DNA from: Reinekea sp. G2M2-21
GTDB taxonomy: Bacteria > Pseudomonadota > Gammaproteobacteria > Pseudomonadales > Natronospirillaceae
Direction: 5' to 3'
DNA: 64,000 nt
Assembly (NCBI RefSeq): GCF_015687175.1
Contig: NZ_JADPQG010000005.1
Coordinates: forward strand, 1-64,000
Shown here in pieces: positions 7,469 to 16,448 of this stretch. The stretch's first letter is position 1. Each line of letters starts with the position of its first letter. The notes under the pieces were generated by a model, which saw nothing but the letters and a program-made list of their open reading frames with translations, was not told the DNA's origin and did no database searches. The position numbers and the translations under genes are program-made.

Positions 7469-7927
7469 TTAGTCGATCAACGTGACACGACAAGTCGCAT
7501 TGTATTGATCCCAAGATAACACACCAAAGTCTTTGTTAATGTCGCCGTGGTTATACCAGCTCGAGTAGTATCCATCAGTGAAGTAACATGACCATGCGTT
7601 CATGACATGCTCTGTGGTGTTGTTGTCGGTAGTACCAGCGGCATCATTTCTTTCGGCGCGCCAGGTGCCTTTACTTGTATTGTAATAAAACAGGGAGCTA
7701 CGAGACGCTGTTCGACCCGTGCCGTCCCAGTTGTACATCCCCATTCGTATTTCACAACCATCGGCATCACCACAAAGCTCGGCAACACGCGCGACGGGGA
7801 TGGTAACCGTCGATCCACGCTGAGAAGTGTACGCTGTGTAAGTAGACCTGTCCGAGGCTTGAACCAGTGTGGACGCTGACAAAATGAAACCAGAAATCAC
7901 TGCTGCTTTTAGTAAAGTAACTTTCAT
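7469..7927 (-). CDS. Small secreted protein of unknown function, four cysteines
   Basis: The 152-residue product has a signal peptide ending near LVQAS (about residue 24), leaving a mature domain of about 128 residues. The mature part has four cysteines (ELCGDADGCEIRMG, WSCYF, ATCRVTLID) that could form two disulfides, and is rich in aromatics, Thr and Asn. This suggests a compact extracellular beta domain. A strong ribosome site (GGAGATATCAA) lies just upstream of the ATG. No family is recognised. It precedes the repeat-motif secreted protein at 6865-7410 on the same strand. Confidence 0.65.
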   Translation of the reverse strand: MKVTLLKAAVISGFILSASTLVQASDRSTYTAYTSQRGSTVTIPVARVAELCGDADGCEIRMGMYNWDGTGRTASRSSLFYYNTSKGTWRAERNDAAGTTDNNTTEHVMNAWSCYFTDGYYSSWYNHGDINKDFGVLSWDQYNATCRVTLID

Positions 7928-8335
7928 TTGATATCTCCTATATCAGGATGAAGCGAAACATTTAGATTTGTTTTTTTAACCGCTCTCGCTACAGCTCCTT
8001 CCGAAAGCGAATGCATTGTTCGCCTTGGTCAAGGCTATGTAAACAGCCTTCTTTAGAGAGCCGTCACAAGTTTTAGGTTTGCTCCCTCTCCCAATGAAAA
8101 GAAACATTCAGATTTGTGATGGCTATCGAAAATGTGTTTCTGGTACGATGAGGTCAATGAATAAGGATATAGAAATAGTGGCCAAGGCTAGGGCTGGCGA
8201 TGATAGGGCTGGCTTGAGCGGGAATAAATAAGTCCATTTATTAGTTGGCGGAGCGCCGAGAAATCAAAAAGGTATTTGGTTTTATCATGACAGCAGTCCT
8301 TTGCTGTTTTTTTATTCATCCCTGCAGTTTTCACA
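7928..8335. other. Intergenic region with a 23-bp direct repeat and an orphan terminator-like hairpin
   Basis: ATGAAGCGAAACATTTAGAT (from 7948) recurs from 8094 with three changes over 23 bp. Because the first copy lies in the leader of the secreted protein gene, this may be a duplicated leader. ACAGCA (8290-8295 region) pairs with TGCTGT before a run of seven T residues, giving a plus-strand terminator with no recognised plus-strand gene before it. A small RNA is possible but no clear promoter was found. Confidence 0.4.
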
Positions 8336-9580
8336 CTACGGAAACCACCAAGGGTTGTTTTGTGGCAGTGGTGAAACCAGTGTTTCCAAAAAACTCACTA
8401 ATTGCGCCTGTTCTTCCTCGGTGAGCTTGAGTGGAATAATGTCGAAATGAGGTCGGCTCGGGTGTTGTTCTCGGTCGTAGTACGGCGGCACTGGGGAATT
8501 GTAGTGTGCGACAACGTCGGTCAGTGTCGCTAACTGCCCAGATTGCATATAAGGCGCTGTTTGGCTCACATTGCGTAAACTTGGTGTTTTAAACGCCCCA
8601 ACCAGTTCCGGACCCTGTGTTTTCAAAAAATTCATTTCGTCGCACTGTTCGGGTACGGCGTCGCTGTAAACCGATAAACAGTTAAATTCACTGCTTCTCA
8701 GTGTTTCAACACCCGCGTAACGACCAAGGTCAACGTCCGTTATATCCGGTTCTGGTGCACCAATATTGTGAAACTCAAAGTTTGTGAATAAAGGTCCGTT
8801 ATGGCAACTGGCGCAATTTCCTTTGCCCATGAATAGCCGCAAACCTGCGATTTCTGTTTCATTGAAGGTGTCTTGCGCCAGCGCATTTCCGGCGTTGGTT
8901 TCCAGTGCTTGAACAAACCGGTCAAATTTCGAGTCGGTCAAGGTTAGCTTTCGTTCATAGGCCATGATGGCTTTTCCAACGTGGCTGAACACCTTATTCA
9001 CCGCAGCGGACTGCTCGGGGGATACGACGGGTGTTTTGCTTGCGTCAATGGCAAGGGTACGGATGTCAGCGAGCCGTTGTTCGTCACCAAAAATCTCAGC
9101 GAATTCGGTGGCGTATTTTTCTGCGATTAACTGTGCCACCGCAATTCGGCTGATACCATGTTCGTTGTCGTCCTCCAATGGTTTAAGGGCTTGTGACCAC
9201 AGGCTGTCTGCTCGACCATCCCAAAACTGCCAGGGGCCGTAAATGGCATTGGGGATCGATGGGCTGTTTCGCTTGGTTGTACCCAGCGCCACAGACTGTG
9301 GCAAACCATCGGTGAAATACTTTTCAGGTTGGTGGCAGTTGGCACAGGAAATAGTACCATTGCGGCTTAACGCTGGATCATAAAAAAGGGCTTTACCGAG
9401 AGACGCGGCTGCGTCATCGTCTGCCCATCGATTGTCCGGAGCCTCAGGCAACGCTCCCAACGCTGACAGGGTAAAGGTTTTTAGCAAAGCGATATCCTGT
9501 TGGCTGAATTGATTCGGGTTGGCTGCGACGGTGGTGAAACCTGAAATCAGCGCGAGCAAAACCCAACGTATGAACTTCAT
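8336..9580 (-). CDS. Dihaem cytochrome c peroxidase/MauG family protein
   Basis: The product has two c-type haem motifs, CANCH (ISCANCHQPEKYF, about residue 80) and CASCH (GNCASCHNGPLF, about residue 255), placed as in bacterial dihaem peroxidases and MauG-like enzymes. Length, about 414 residues, is normal. A signal peptide (MKFIRWVLLALISGFTTVAA) sends it to the periplasm, where such proteins reduce peroxide or oxidise protein or small-molecule substrates. The ATG at 9580 has AAAGGA about 10 bp upstream; the in-frame TTG at 9586 is less likely. The gene lies 13 bp after the FixH/YtkA-like gene and is probably co-transcribed with it. The exact substrate cannot be told from the sequence. Confidence 0.85.
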   Translation of the reverse strand: MKFIRWVLLALISGFTTVAANPNQFSQQDIALLKTFTLSALGALPEAPDNRWADDDAAASLGKALFYDPALSRNGTISCANCHQPEKYFTDGLPQSVALGTTKRNSPSIPNAIYGPWQFWDGRADSLWSQALKPLEDDNEHGISRIAVAQLIAEKYATEFAEIFGDEQRLADIRTLAIDASKTPVVSPEQSAAVNKVFSHVGKAIMAYERKLTLTDSKFDRFVQALETNAGNALAQDTFNETEIAGLRLFMGKGNCASCHNGPLFTNFEFHNIGAPEPDITDVDLGRYAGVETLRSSEFNCLSVYSDAVPEQCDEMNFLKTQGPELVGAFKTPSLRNVSQTAPYMQSGQLATLTDVVAHYNSPVPPYYDREQHPSRPHFDIIPLKLTEEEQAQLVSFLETLVSPLPQNNPWWFP

Positions 9581-9593
9581 AAGCAAGGGTCCT

Positions 9594-10526
9594 TTACAGG
9601 TTTAAGTTAAACAGAATGGAGTCGTTGATGTCACCCTGTTTGGTTATAAATTCGATCACCCACCATCCTTTCATCTGAAATTTTACGCCGTCCACAAGAT
9701 ATAGCCCGGGGGACATTTCTTGCGTGACTCTGGGCAGGGTTGGCAGACCATGAACGTGACCCGGCATGTGTCCGCTGAATTCAATCTGCGCGTTGCTGAC
9801 AGGCATGCCGTTTTGGTCGGTCAGAAACAGATGCCATTGGTGGATGGTGTTTAGGGGAATGGTATGGCTGTCTGAATTAGCCGGTTCAATGTGGGCAAAG
9901 TAATGTAACTCGCGTGACACCTGAAAGGTGGAAACGTTAAGTTGCTCGGGTGCGGATTGCCCTGTCATAGATGGCATGGCCAATGTCATGTCGTCGGCTG
10001 TCTCGGTGACGGTTCCATCCGTCATTTTTCCCAGCATGGTCGGGTGTACGCTGCGTATCGTTGTGTTGTGGGCCATGGGGGCATGGTCATTGCCAGCCAG
10101 TTGCATAGCGCCAACGAACTTCAGTTGGTCGGGCCATAAGGCTTGAAAACCAATGGGCAACAGTTCCGAAGCGGAATGCTTCATTTCATTAGCGAGTTGC
10201 CTAAGCTGAGCGCCTTCGTTTTGCCACAGCTGCAGTTGTTCTGCTAGCAGGTTAACCTGTGCGTGCAGCAATTCCTTTTCGGTATCGTCTTCCGCTTTGT
10301 ACTCCTTGGCGCGCAATTCATTCACGGTGTTACGCAAGTTGTTCGCATTCTTTAGGACATCGACAGCGCGCAGTTCGGTTGATTGTGCGAGCGCTAAGGT
10401 ATAGCCGGCAGATTCCAGCAGCGCGGAAGGTTCTAGAAGTGAGTGAGCGTGTTCTGAGCTGGCAAATACATTTGTGCCCAGGAATAAAATCAGTAGCAGG
10501 TTCGTTAGTCGATTCATAGTCGCCAT
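9594..10526 (-). CDS. Periplasmic protein with C-terminal YtkA/FixH-like domain
   Basis: The 310-residue product has a signal peptide (LLLILFLGTNVFA). A helical, Glu/Gln-rich region at about 60-115 probably forms a coiled coil. A His- and Met-containing linker follows. The C-terminal 100 residues resemble YtkA/FixH-type immunoglobulin-like domains: WHLFLTDQNGMPVSNAQIEF, GHMPGHVHGLPTLPRV and GWWVIEF. Such domains occur with copper and cytochrome maturation proteins. The next gene, 13 bp downstream, encodes a dihaem peroxidase, so a redox or metal-linked role is a reasonable inference. ATG codons at 10526 and 10517 are both possible and neither has a strong ribosome site. Confidence 0.6.
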   Translation of the reverse strand: MATMNRLTNLLLILFLGTNVFASSEHAHSLLEPSALLESAGYTLALAQSTELRAVDVLKNANNLRNTVNELRAKEYKAEDDTEKELLHAQVNLLAEQLQLWQNEGAQLRQLANEMKHSASELLPIGFQALWPDQLKFVGAMQLAGNDHAPMAHNTTIRSVHPTMLGKMTDGTVTETADDMTLAMPSMTGQSAPEQLNVSTFQVSRELHYFAHIEPANSDSHTIPLNTIHQWHLFLTDQNGMPVSNAQIEFSGHMPGHVHGLPTLPRVTQEMSPGLYLVDGVKFQMKGWWVIEFITKQGDINDSILFNLNL

Positions 10527-10604
10527 TTTATAGGTTGTTTATACGTATGAAACACAGCAACGCCGAAGGCGTCACTGTGTTTTCTGAGTGAGTGCTACGT
10601 TAAA

Positions 10605-12731
10605 TTAAAACGTGATGCGCCACAGGTTAAGCGTGCCAATGTCTCGGTTAGCGAGGTCTCGGACTTTCAAAGACCAGGTGCCGGTCGACACTTTATTGCC
10701 TACGTTTACGCTGTAGGTTTGCTGAATGTCATTGGCGCTGCCACCGGAACGATTGTGCAGGTTATAAACCGTGCCATCCGGGTGAATAAGGTCGACGATG
10801 AGATCACCGATATAGGTATGGGTGATATCGACATCAACACTGACGGTGCCTGCATTTCCAGTACGGTCTACAACAATCGGGCTGGAAATCCCGGTGCTGT
10901 TGTTGTCCGGAATGGCAAAGTCTGCGGTGTTTTCGTAGGTGTCGCTGGGTGGTGGCGGTTCGTCATCTGTGATCACGACGGTGTAATCTTCTACTTCGCC
11001 GTAATTGAAGCTACCACAAGCGACTGGCGCCGCGTTGTAGCGCATAACGACGCGCAACCGTGTGGTTAACGGCGCCGTGCCGGTCGGTATGGTTAAATTA
11101 CCCGTTACCGTGGTTTTAGACAGGCCCCCTGAACTGAACACTTCTTCATTGGCGTCGTCGAAGTCTCCGTCACCATTCAGGTCGATCCAGATTTTCCAGT
11201 ACTCGTTATAGGTGCTGCTCCCGAACCCAGGCGCCAGACTAACAGCGGTACTGCCAACATTCAGCGCAATGGATTGACTGGTAAAGTCACTGTACTTCGC
11301 GCTGCCAGAGCTATTGCTGAAGCTGCCGATACCGACGTTGCTGATCCACTCATAGCTTGCGTCGTTGCCCTGAGCGGCGCAGTAAGTTGTGGGTTCTGGG
11401 TCAGGGTTGTTGATGGCGTCCCAATCTGGCTTCACGGTAAATAAACCATTACCAATATCGCTCATAATGATATTGCCGCTGGCGAAGTAGATGTAGTTAC
11501 TCCAGGTGCCGGAGAACTGAGCGGAATCGGAACCGGGAATGGTGTCGAAGTAAGCCACTTCTGTCAGGTTACCGTTGGCAATATCCGATGCATCCAATAT
11601 ACGCAAACCAGCGCGGTAGTTAGATTCGTAAATGTAGCCATCTTTTGTGTACAGGTTGTGGTCGATCGCAGCAGTAGGTCCGACGTAACGGCCCAGTTCA
11701 ACGGGATAATCCAGATCGGTTACATCCCAGATGTAAGATGTGGTGTTAATGCCATTGCGTTGCTCATCCAGCTCATCGTTCATGATGAGTATGCTGTGTG
11801 TGTCATCCATGAACCAGCCTTGGTGGGTGTATTGCGATCCCTGATAGGGGGTTCTGGAAATTTGTTGTGGATTGGTTTTTACCGTGACGTCTACCAAGGT
11901 AATGGTATCTTCGTTGTAGGCGGCACAGATTTCACGACCGCTGTAGGCGCTGTCTGGTCCGTTGTAAACGACACACTGCGCGTCGTGCGTGTAGCCATCG
12001 CCCGAGAAACAACCTGCGTATGTAGGCGATTGAGGTGACGATACGTCCACCATATACAAGCCACCACTGCACTGATTGCTGCCGACAACATAGGCGTAAC
12101 CGGTTGCTTCATTGATGACAACGTTGTGCGCATTACCAAAGCCACCTAAGTGCGCCGTTTCAGATAGCGTACTTCCCGGTGTGACGTTGCGCAGTGTTGT
12201 CAGGTCAAATACCTGTAGGCCGTGTGAGCTGTTGCCGCTGCCATCGGCGACAATGAACGCATGGTCGTTATAGGTTTTTACATCCCGCCAGGAGTCACTG
12301 CCGTTATTGTGCGAGGGTAAAAAGCCAAGGTAAACAGGGTTTGCGGCATCGGTGACGTTAACAAAGGACGTACCGTTGGTGCGACCGACAATGGCAATTT
12401 CATCACCAGTCACTGGGTCTGTGTAGCCCCAGATGTCGTTTAAATTGGCACTGCCGCCACCCATGTTGCCTTTGGCCACGAATGACATCAGGTCCACGGC
12501 TTTACAGGGGTAAGTGCCTGCTGTGCCGTTGGTGCAGGCGGTCGCTGCAGTGGCATTTTGTATGGCCATCGCATTGGTTGAGTCCAGTAACAGTTCGGAA
12601 CTTGCAGGTGATCCTTCGAGGGTATCGTCGTATTCGAAACCATCGGGGAACATTGAGCTGTGTCCGAACAGATAGGACGATAGCCATACGGCGCTTAAGC
12701 CTAGGGTCGTTCTTTTGATCCAGTTATTCAT
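10605..12731 (-). CDS. Secreted choice-of-anchor B protein with GEVED and P/Homo B-type domains
   Basis: The 708-residue product starts with an N-terminal hydrophobic segment (LGLSAVWLSSYLFG). Residues about 75-430 form an LVIVD-type beta-propeller typical of choice-of-anchor B proteins (DIWGYTDPVTGDEIAIVG, VNVTDAANPVYLGFLP, LQVFDLTTLRNV). Residues about 450-590 carry a GEVED-containing domain (GEVEDYTVVI, with DLNGDGDFDD before it). The last 110 residues resemble a proprotein convertase P domain (ITHTYIGDLIVDLIHPDG, WSLKVRDLANRDIGTLN). P domains are common C-terminal modules of secreted proteins in marine gammaproteobacteria. AGGATCTAATAAA precedes the ATG. A cell-surface or extracellular role is likely; no enzymatic residues are recognised. 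Confidence 0.8.
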   Translation of the reverse strand: MNNWIKRTTLGLSAVWLSSYLFGHSSMFPDGFEYDDTLEGSPASSELLLDSTNAMAIQNATAATACTNGTAGTYPCKAVDLMSFVAKGNMGGGSANLNDIWGYTDPVTGDEIAIVGRTNGTSFVNVTDAANPVYLGFLPSHNNGSDSWRDVKTYNDHAFIVADGSGNSSHGLQVFDLTTLRNVTPGSTLSETAHLGGFGNAHNVVINEATGYAYVVGSNQCSGGLYMVDVSSPQSPTYAGCFSGDGYTHDAQCVVYNGPDSAYSGREICAAYNEDTITLVDVTVKTNPQQISRTPYQGSQYTHQGWFMDDTHSILIMNDELDEQRNGINTTSYIWDVTDLDYPVELGRYVGPTAAIDHNLYTKDGYIYESNYRAGLRILDASDIANGNLTEVAYFDTIPGSDSAQFSGTWSNYIYFASGNIIMSDIGNGLFTVKPDWDAINNPDPEPTTYCAAQGNDASYEWISNVGIGSFSNSSGSAKYSDFTSQSIALNVGSTAVSLAPGFGSSTYNEYWKIWIDLNGDGDFDDANEEVFSSGGLSKTTVTGNLTIPTGTAPLTTRLRVVMRYNAAPVACGSFNYGEVEDYTVVITDDEPPPPSDTYENTADFAIPDNNSTGISSPIVVDRTGNAGTVSVDVDITHTYIGDLIVDLIHPDGTVYNLHNRSGGSANDIQQTYSVNVGNKVSTGTWSLKVRDLANRDIGTLNLWRITF

Positions 12732-13592
12732 TTTATTAGATCCTGTTGGTATCTTTTTTTAGTTATGCGCACCTTGCAAATGTGAACTGAGCTGAGACTC
12801 TCTTGCGTCAGGTGAACACAAACCAGGGTATGGTTTGGTTCACGCGACTCAGTCACGTGAGTACTTGAAGGCGAGCCTTACCGCCTGCTTTATTCAAGGA
12901 CACCTATATCAACTACGTCGCGTTCCATTCCAGAGTCGGACGTACTTTCAATAGGTGCCCTTAAAATACAACTGTGAATAAAGTTGAGGAGGCCTGCTCG
13001 TTAAGCAATTAACAGACCAGTGATCGAACGGCTGTTTTTTTGCCAACCGTGTCTAAAAAAAATCAGATGTTGTGCGTCTTAACGGAGCATGCGAGCGTAA
13101 GGGTGATACAAAAGTGTTACGAAATACCCGAAAGGTAACAATAAGGAATGGTGTGATGGTAATCGCCCATTCGATGCCATGGTGAATGAATAACTATTTT
13201 TTGAGATCCAAAAAAATGTGTCGCAGTGCTGTTTGTTTTTGTGAACAGGGAGTCCACTTGTGAAGTTTTTATTTTTCGACATCGCGGTGACGTGTTGTTA
13301 TGCATGGAAGCGAGATGTGTATTTGCGAGTGGCTGAAAATTTTGACGATTGGTTTTTTAGGGGTTCGATTTGAATGACCATAGTAGATCAGTGATGCCAG
13401 CAATGGATCGCTTGGTCATTACGTTGGTGACCTCATCAAGGTTGAAGTCATGCTTCTTGTGCTTACCGAAATAGGTGAAGACCTCTCATGTTAGCTCGGA
13501 AATTTCACCCTATCGATCAAAATATCGCTGCATCCTACAGCTTTCGACCTATGATGAATTTCCGGGCTAACGAGGTCTGTTTTTTAAATACT
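12732..13592. other. 861-bp gene-poor stretch with hairpins and a coding relic
   Basis: No intact gene is supported. GTGAACACAAACCA (12812-12825) pairs with TGGTTTGGTTCAC (12831-12843) with one bulge, in the probable leader of the choice-of-anchor B gene. AAGGACACCTAT (12896-12907) pairs with ATAGGTGCCCTT (12951-12962) with one mismatch. On the minus strand 13357-13483 reads openly (EVFTYFGKHKKHDFNLDEV and on, ending WSFKSNP and TAA) but has no start, so it may be a fragment of a lost gene. It runs into the inverted repeat at 13480-13577. Confidence 0.45.
13480..13577. repeat. Imperfect long inverted repeat downstream of fadE
   Basis: The left arm 13480-13507 (GACCTC, gap, GTTAGCTCGGAAATTTCA) and the right arm 13555-13577 match as reverse complements except for a 4-base gap, one deletion and one substitution. 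They are separated by 47 bp. There is no T tract, so it looks more like the ends of a small degraded element than a terminator. Confidence 0.55.
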
Positions 13593-16052
13593 TTAGGCAG
13601 CCTTTTCTTCGTTGTGTTGAATCAGCGTTTCTTTGTCTTTTGCGAATGCATCGAATGCAAAGTCATCGACCATCAACATATTAAGAACTTTCGCTTCATA
13701 ATCTTGCATGAACGCCAGTTCGTCTGCCGTGATCACACCGGCATCGGCCGCAGCTGTGAAACGTTCTTCCGGATGCAGCGCTTGCTCTGGTAATTCTCCT
13801 TTCGCATAGGCTTTGCTGATTTTGCGGTACAGCGGTTCGGCTTTGTCGTAGTCTTTTAACAGGCTGTTGTACTGCGCAACCGGATTTTCCACGCCAACAT
13901 TTTTTTCATCGTTCCAGATGGTTTGGATCAAGTGACGACGGATTGCACTGTCCGTTGAAACGGCTTTGGCCAATTTCCGCGTGTCATTGTCCGCTGGCAG
14001 TTTCCAGCGCCGACCCAGCGGCAGGGTAACTGCGCGCAATGCTATGGCGACTGATCGTGCCGGCAGGTTGTCGAGAAACTCAGATAAAGCCAGTTCGGTG
14101 CGGTGCAGCAGAATTTGCAAACTGTATTCCATCACCGCCTGTTCGCCTTCAATCTGCTCAGATTCCTGCCAGCGTTTGAGCACCATGGAAGCGAGGTAGA
14201 GATTCGACAGCATGTCACCCAGGCGAGCGGAGATCAGTTCGCGCATTTTCAGTTCGCCGCCCAAGGTTGCCATCGCCGCATCGCTGCACAAACCAAAGGC
14301 TGCACTGAAGCGGGAGAGCGCTTGTGCGTATCGTTTCGCCGGGCCGGTAAAGGGGACCGCCGGTTTTGCAATGCCCAGCCCCAAGGTTAACGCACGCGTG
14401 GCGTTACCCAGTACCAGGCCGACATGTGCAAACACCGCTTTATCAAACGCTTTGGCGTCATTGTTATTTTTGGCGGCGAGTTCCTGCAGGACATATGGGT
14501 GGCATCGAATGGCGCCCTGACCAAAGATCATTAACGAGCGGGTCATGATGTTGGCGCCTTCTACGGTAATCGACACCGCCGAACTGCTGTAGCCAATGCC
14601 CAAATAATTTTTCGGCCCTAGGGTTACGGTTTTACCACCGTGTACATCCATAGCGTCGGTCAGAATGGCGCGTTGCATTTCTGTCAAATGGTATTTCAGA
14701 ATGGCAGAAGGCACGGACGGTTTTTGACCATCGTCGACCATGTTGGCGGTTTGCTGTACAGCCGCTTGTGCGATGTAAGTGTATGCCGCCATGCGCGCCA
14801 GCGGTGCCTGCACACCTTCCATTTCAGCCACGGGTGTGTTGAATTGACGGCGAACCCGTGTGAAACCACCTGACGTTGCTAACGCATAGGCACCGGCACC
14901 GGCCGCGCCGGATGGCAACGTAATGCAGCGACCGACGGACAAGCATTCCACAAGCATACGCCAGCCTTCGCCGGCCATTTCCTCGCCGCCGATGATGTAA
15001 TCCAGCGGAATAAACACATCCTTTCCTTTAATTGGACCGTTAAGGAAGGGACTGCCGATTGGACAATGCCGACGACCGATCTCCATACCTTGGGTGTCAC
15101 GAGGAATCAGTGCACAGGTAATGCCCCGATCGGTGCCTTTGCCCAATAAATTGTCTGGGTCAAACATGCGGAAGGCCAGCCCTACCACAGTGGCAATAGG
15201 GGCGAGTGTAATCCAGCGTTTTTCAAAGTTCAGGCGCAGGCCGATAACTTCCTTACCATTGAATTCACCTTTGCAGACGATGCCGGTATCCGGCAATGAT
15301 GTGGCATCCGAACCCGCGCGTGGACCGGTTAAACCGAAACAGGGAATTTCACGGCCGTCGGCCAGGCGAGGCAGGTAATGGTTTTTCTGCTCCTCTGTGC
15401 CATATTTCAGCAGCAATTCACCAGGACCGAGCGAATTGGGCACGCCAACGGTGACCATCAAGGTTTCGTTGCAAGCCAGTTTCTGCAGCACCGCAGATTG
15501 CGCTTTGGCGGAAAACTCCAAGCCACCGTATCGTTTGGGAATGATCATGCCGAAGAACTTTTCTTTTTTCAGCGTTGACCAAACATCGGGCGGCAAATCT
15601 GCGCGCTCCACGGCAATATCCCAACCGTTGCACTGTGACAGAACATCCACGCACTGATGGTCAAGAAAGCTCCGCTCCTCATCGCTTAGTCCCGTGTGCC
15701 GGTTCGCCAGTAGCTTGCTGTAATCTGGGCGGCCGGTAAATAATTCGCCGTCCCAGCCAACGGTGCCTGCGTCCAGCGCGACCTGTTCAGTGGCAGAGAC
15801 CTTGGGCGCGATTTTTTTGAAGATGTCGAAAACTTTGCTGGACAGCCAAAGTCGGCGGACAGGACCGAACCCGATGATCAGCGTGGCCAGACTGGCGATG
15901 AACATCAACACGCCATAGAGTGGTGACGCCAGTTCCATCGACAGGGCTCCGAAGAAGAGAAAAACGCCGACGGCAGCCAGAGCACCGAATTCCTGGCGCA
16001 TTACCCAAGTGAGTCCGGCCAGGGTCAGTAAGAAGATAATAAACGTTAACAT
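13593..16052 (-). CDS. fadE: Acyl-CoA dehydrogenase FadE
   Basis: The 819-residue product matches the size and layout of gammaproteobacterial FadE (about 815). Two or three N-terminal membrane segments (MLTFIIFLLTLAGLTWVM; LASPLYGVLMFIASLATLI) precede an acyl-CoA dehydrogenase core at about 110-560 (IIPKRYGGLEFSAKAQS, GLTGPRAGSDATSLPD, DVHGGKTVTLGPKNYLG). A family-specific C-terminal domain of about 250 residues follows. It catalyses the first, FAD-dependent step of fatty-acid beta-oxidation on the inner membrane, passing electrons to the quinone pool. AGAGG lies about 8 bp before the ATG. It stands alone; no FadR or PsrA operator was recognised upstream. Confidence 0.93.
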   Translation of the reverse strand: MLTFIIFLLTLAGLTWVMRQEFGALAAVGVFLFFGALSMELASPLYGVLMFIASLATLIIGFGPVRRLWLSSKVFDIFKKIAPKVSATEQVALDAGTVGWDGELFTGRPDYSKLLANRHTGLSDEERSFLDHQCVDVLSQCNGWDIAVERADLPPDVWSTLKKEKFFGMIIPKRYGGLEFSAKAQSAVLQKLACNETLMVTVGVPNSLGPGELLLKYGTEEQKNHYLPRLADGREIPCFGLTGPRAGSDATSLPDTGIVCKGEFNGKEVIGLRLNFEKRWITLAPIATVVGLAFRMFDPDNLLGKGTDRGITCALIPRDTQGMEIGRRHCPIGSPFLNGPIKGKDVFIPLDYIIGGEEMAGEGWRMLVECLSVGRCITLPSGAAGAGAYALATSGGFTRVRRQFNTPVAEMEGVQAPLARMAAYTYIAQAAVQQTANMVDDGQKPSVPSAILKYHLTEMQRAILTDAMDVHGGKTVTLGPKNYLGIGYSSSAVSITVEGANIMTRSLMIFGQGAIRCHPYVLQELAAKNNNDAKAFDKAVFAHVGLVLGNATRALTLGLGIAKPAVPFTGPAKRYAQALSRFSAAFGLCSDAAMATLGGELKMRELISARLGDMLSNLYLASMVLKRWQESEQIEGEQAVMEYSLQILLHRTELALSEFLDNLPARSVAIALRAVTLPLGRRWKLPADNDTRKLAKAVSTDSAIRRHLIQTIWNDEKNVGVENPVAQYNSLLKDYDKAEPLYRKISKAYAKGELPEQALHPEERFTAAADAGVITADELAFMQDYEAKVLNMLMVDDFAFDAFAKDKETLIQHNEEKAA

Positions 16053-16448
16053 AGCAGACCTCTTTTCCTTTGTGATCCAGATTACAGCGTAGCTGGTTTT
16101 GGTGTGTTGGACACTACGGGCAGAGTAACCCGTTGGATGGTGAAAACCGTTATTTTCTGCATTGGCAGGCTTAAATCGGCGGTGATTTTTTTCCTCGGCG
16201 AATCAGTGGTCTGCTGTGGTGGCTATTGTTTCCTAAGAGGCAAGGGTGAGCCGGTTACTTTTTTCATAAAACCACCAGCCTGACTGTGCGATTTAAAGCG
16301 CGTGTTTGATCTACATTTTATTACAACTTAATAGCATACGTTTTCAATATGGCACGCTGCCATGCGATCAGTATGTGATCGGAATCGCGATGTTAAACGC
16401 AATGTTTCGATATAGTGAGGCGATTTCTATTGAATGGAAGAAGCCACT
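16053..16448. other. Divergent promoter region between fadE and the receiver gene
   Basis: This 396-bp region must hold promoters for both divergent genes. I see no convincing operator. TTGATC at about 16308 with AT-rich sequence to 16340 could be a plus-strand promoter, but the -10 is ambiguous. No coding sequence or RNA gene is evident. Confidence 0.4.

Noticed and set aside
13488-13793. 101-codon frame opposite the end of fadE
   Set aside because: It lies antisense to conserved FadE sequence and across an inverted repeat; no independent support.
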